From: Dehalococcoidia bacterium
Lineage (GTDB): Bacteria; Chloroflexota; Dehalococcoidia; UBA2979
NCBI GenBank assembly: GCA_004297315.1
Contig: SCTU01000177.1
Coordinates: 1 to 7,539, forward strand
Length of the DNA: 7,539 nt
Reading direction: 5' to 3'
Both the position numbers and the translations under genes were made by a program. The stretch's first letter is position 1, and every line of letters begins with the position of its first letter. This document shows positions 7,037 through 7,539 of the stretch, in pieces. The notes under the pieces were generated by a model that saw only the letters and a program-made list of their open reading frames with translations, ran no database searches and was not told the DNA's origin.

Positions 7037-7539
7037 TCACCACCCCGCCCCGGTCGCAGCCCCACCGCCGAGGAGCACGCGCAGCGTCTCCTCGTGGAGC
7101 GCGCCGTTCGAGGTGACGCAGTGGCCGGCGTCGATGGTGGGGACGCCTCGGTCGTCGGTCAGGCGGCCGCCCGCCTCTTCGAGGATCACGACGAGGGCGG
7201 CGATGTCCCACGGGCTGATGTCGCCTTCGAGGGCCACCTCGGCCGCGCCCTCCGCGACGAGGCAGTGCTGCCAGAAGTCGCCGTAGCCGCGCGAACGCCA
7301 TGCCGAGCGCACCAGCGTCTCGAAGCCCGGCCAGCGGTCGGCCTGGTAGCGCCACGAGCCGTACAGCACTTGGGCAGCATCGAGGCGTGCGACCGGCGAG
7401 ACGTGGATCCGCTCCCCCGCGTGCGACCGTATCCCGGTGGCGCCGCGGTAGGCGCCCAGTCCGCGCCCGGCCCACCACCGCGTGCCAAGCGCCGGCGCCG
7501 AGGCCACCCCGGCCTCGATCCGCCCGTCCACCTCGACGG
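7037..7539 (-). CDS. Inositol-monophosphatase/histidinol-phosphatase family protein, N-terminus missing
   Basis: About 167 C-terminal residues of a metal-dependent phosphatase of the inositol monophosphatase fold; the frame is open to the window edge, and full proteins are about 260 aa. Visible features are VDGRIEAGVASAPALGTRWWAGRGLGAY (start of the fragment), VSPVARLDAAQVLYGSW, FETLVRSAWRSRGYGDFWQHCLVAEGAAEVALEGD, and PWDIAALVVILEEAGGRLTD. The last is the family's second signature, in which the Asp of WDxAA binds metal. The combination SAPALG-RWWA...RGYGDFWxH is characteristic of HisN-type histidinol-phosphate phosphatases, which remove phosphate from histidinol phosphate in histidine synthesis. 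A general inositol monophosphatase is the alternative, and no his genes are visible to decide. The first signature (DPIDGTxxF) lies outside the window. The GTG at 7531 is internal, not the start. The gene converges on the split-barrel gene. Confidence 0.88.
   Translation of the reverse strand, partial: VEVDGRIEAGVASAPALGTRWWAGRGLGAYRGATGIRSHAGERIHVSPVARLDAAQVLYGSWRYQADRWPGFETLVRSAWRSRGYGDFWQHCLVAEGAAEVALEGDISPWDIAALVVILEEAGGRLTDDRGVPTIDAGHCVTSNGALHEETLRVLLGGGAATGAGW

Overview
The window is a GC-rich bacterial chromosomal segment. It holds four complete protein genes, one further complete small gene, and two genes cut by the window edges. The class of organism cannot be fixed from the sequence. 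Three things suggest a high-GC Chloroflexota/Thermomicrobia-like or actinobacterial-type lineage: a free-standing PurS subunit (Gram-positive-type FGAM synthase), a long (about 305 aa) SAICAR synthetase, and a very large ATP-binding LuxR regulator. This is inference from gene content only.

Left part (1-2155, + strand): a purine biosynthesis operon, purB (5' end missing) - purC - purS. purB and purC overlap by 4 bp (ATGA) and purS follows 20 nt after purC with a clear Shine-Dalgarno, so the three are very probably co-transcribed. PurC and PurB catalyse consecutive steps (CAIR to SAICAR to AICAR), and PurS is a subunit of the earlier FGAM synthase. The expected partners purQ and purL do not follow purS.

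Middle (2156-2456): about 300 bp without an intact gene. On the minus strand it carries what looks like the second half of an XRE-type helix-turn-helix without its first two helices, so a gene remnant is possible. A TATAGT box lies just upstream of the next gene.

Right-centre (2457-6888, + strand): a LAL/MalT-like STAND ATPase regulator of about 966 aa with a C-terminal LuxR HTH, then a 118-aa cupin protein, then a 308-aa flavin-binding split-barrel (PNPOx-like) protein. The regulator-cupin gap has a nested direct-repeat/palindrome that could be an operator. A long two-part hairpin ends 2 nt before the cupin start codon and contains its Shine-Dalgarno. I regard this hairpin as the most unusual structure in the window.

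Right edge (7037-7539, - strand): the C-terminal part of an inositol-monophosphatase/histidinol-phosphatase (HisN-like) gene, convergent with the split-barrel gene. The 148-bp convergent gap contains a GC-rich hairpin and an 11-bp direct repeat.

No tRNA, rRNA, CRISPR array, transposase or complete mobile element was seen. The window mostly holds familiar families. The unusual content is in the intergenic regions and in the arrangement of the genes.
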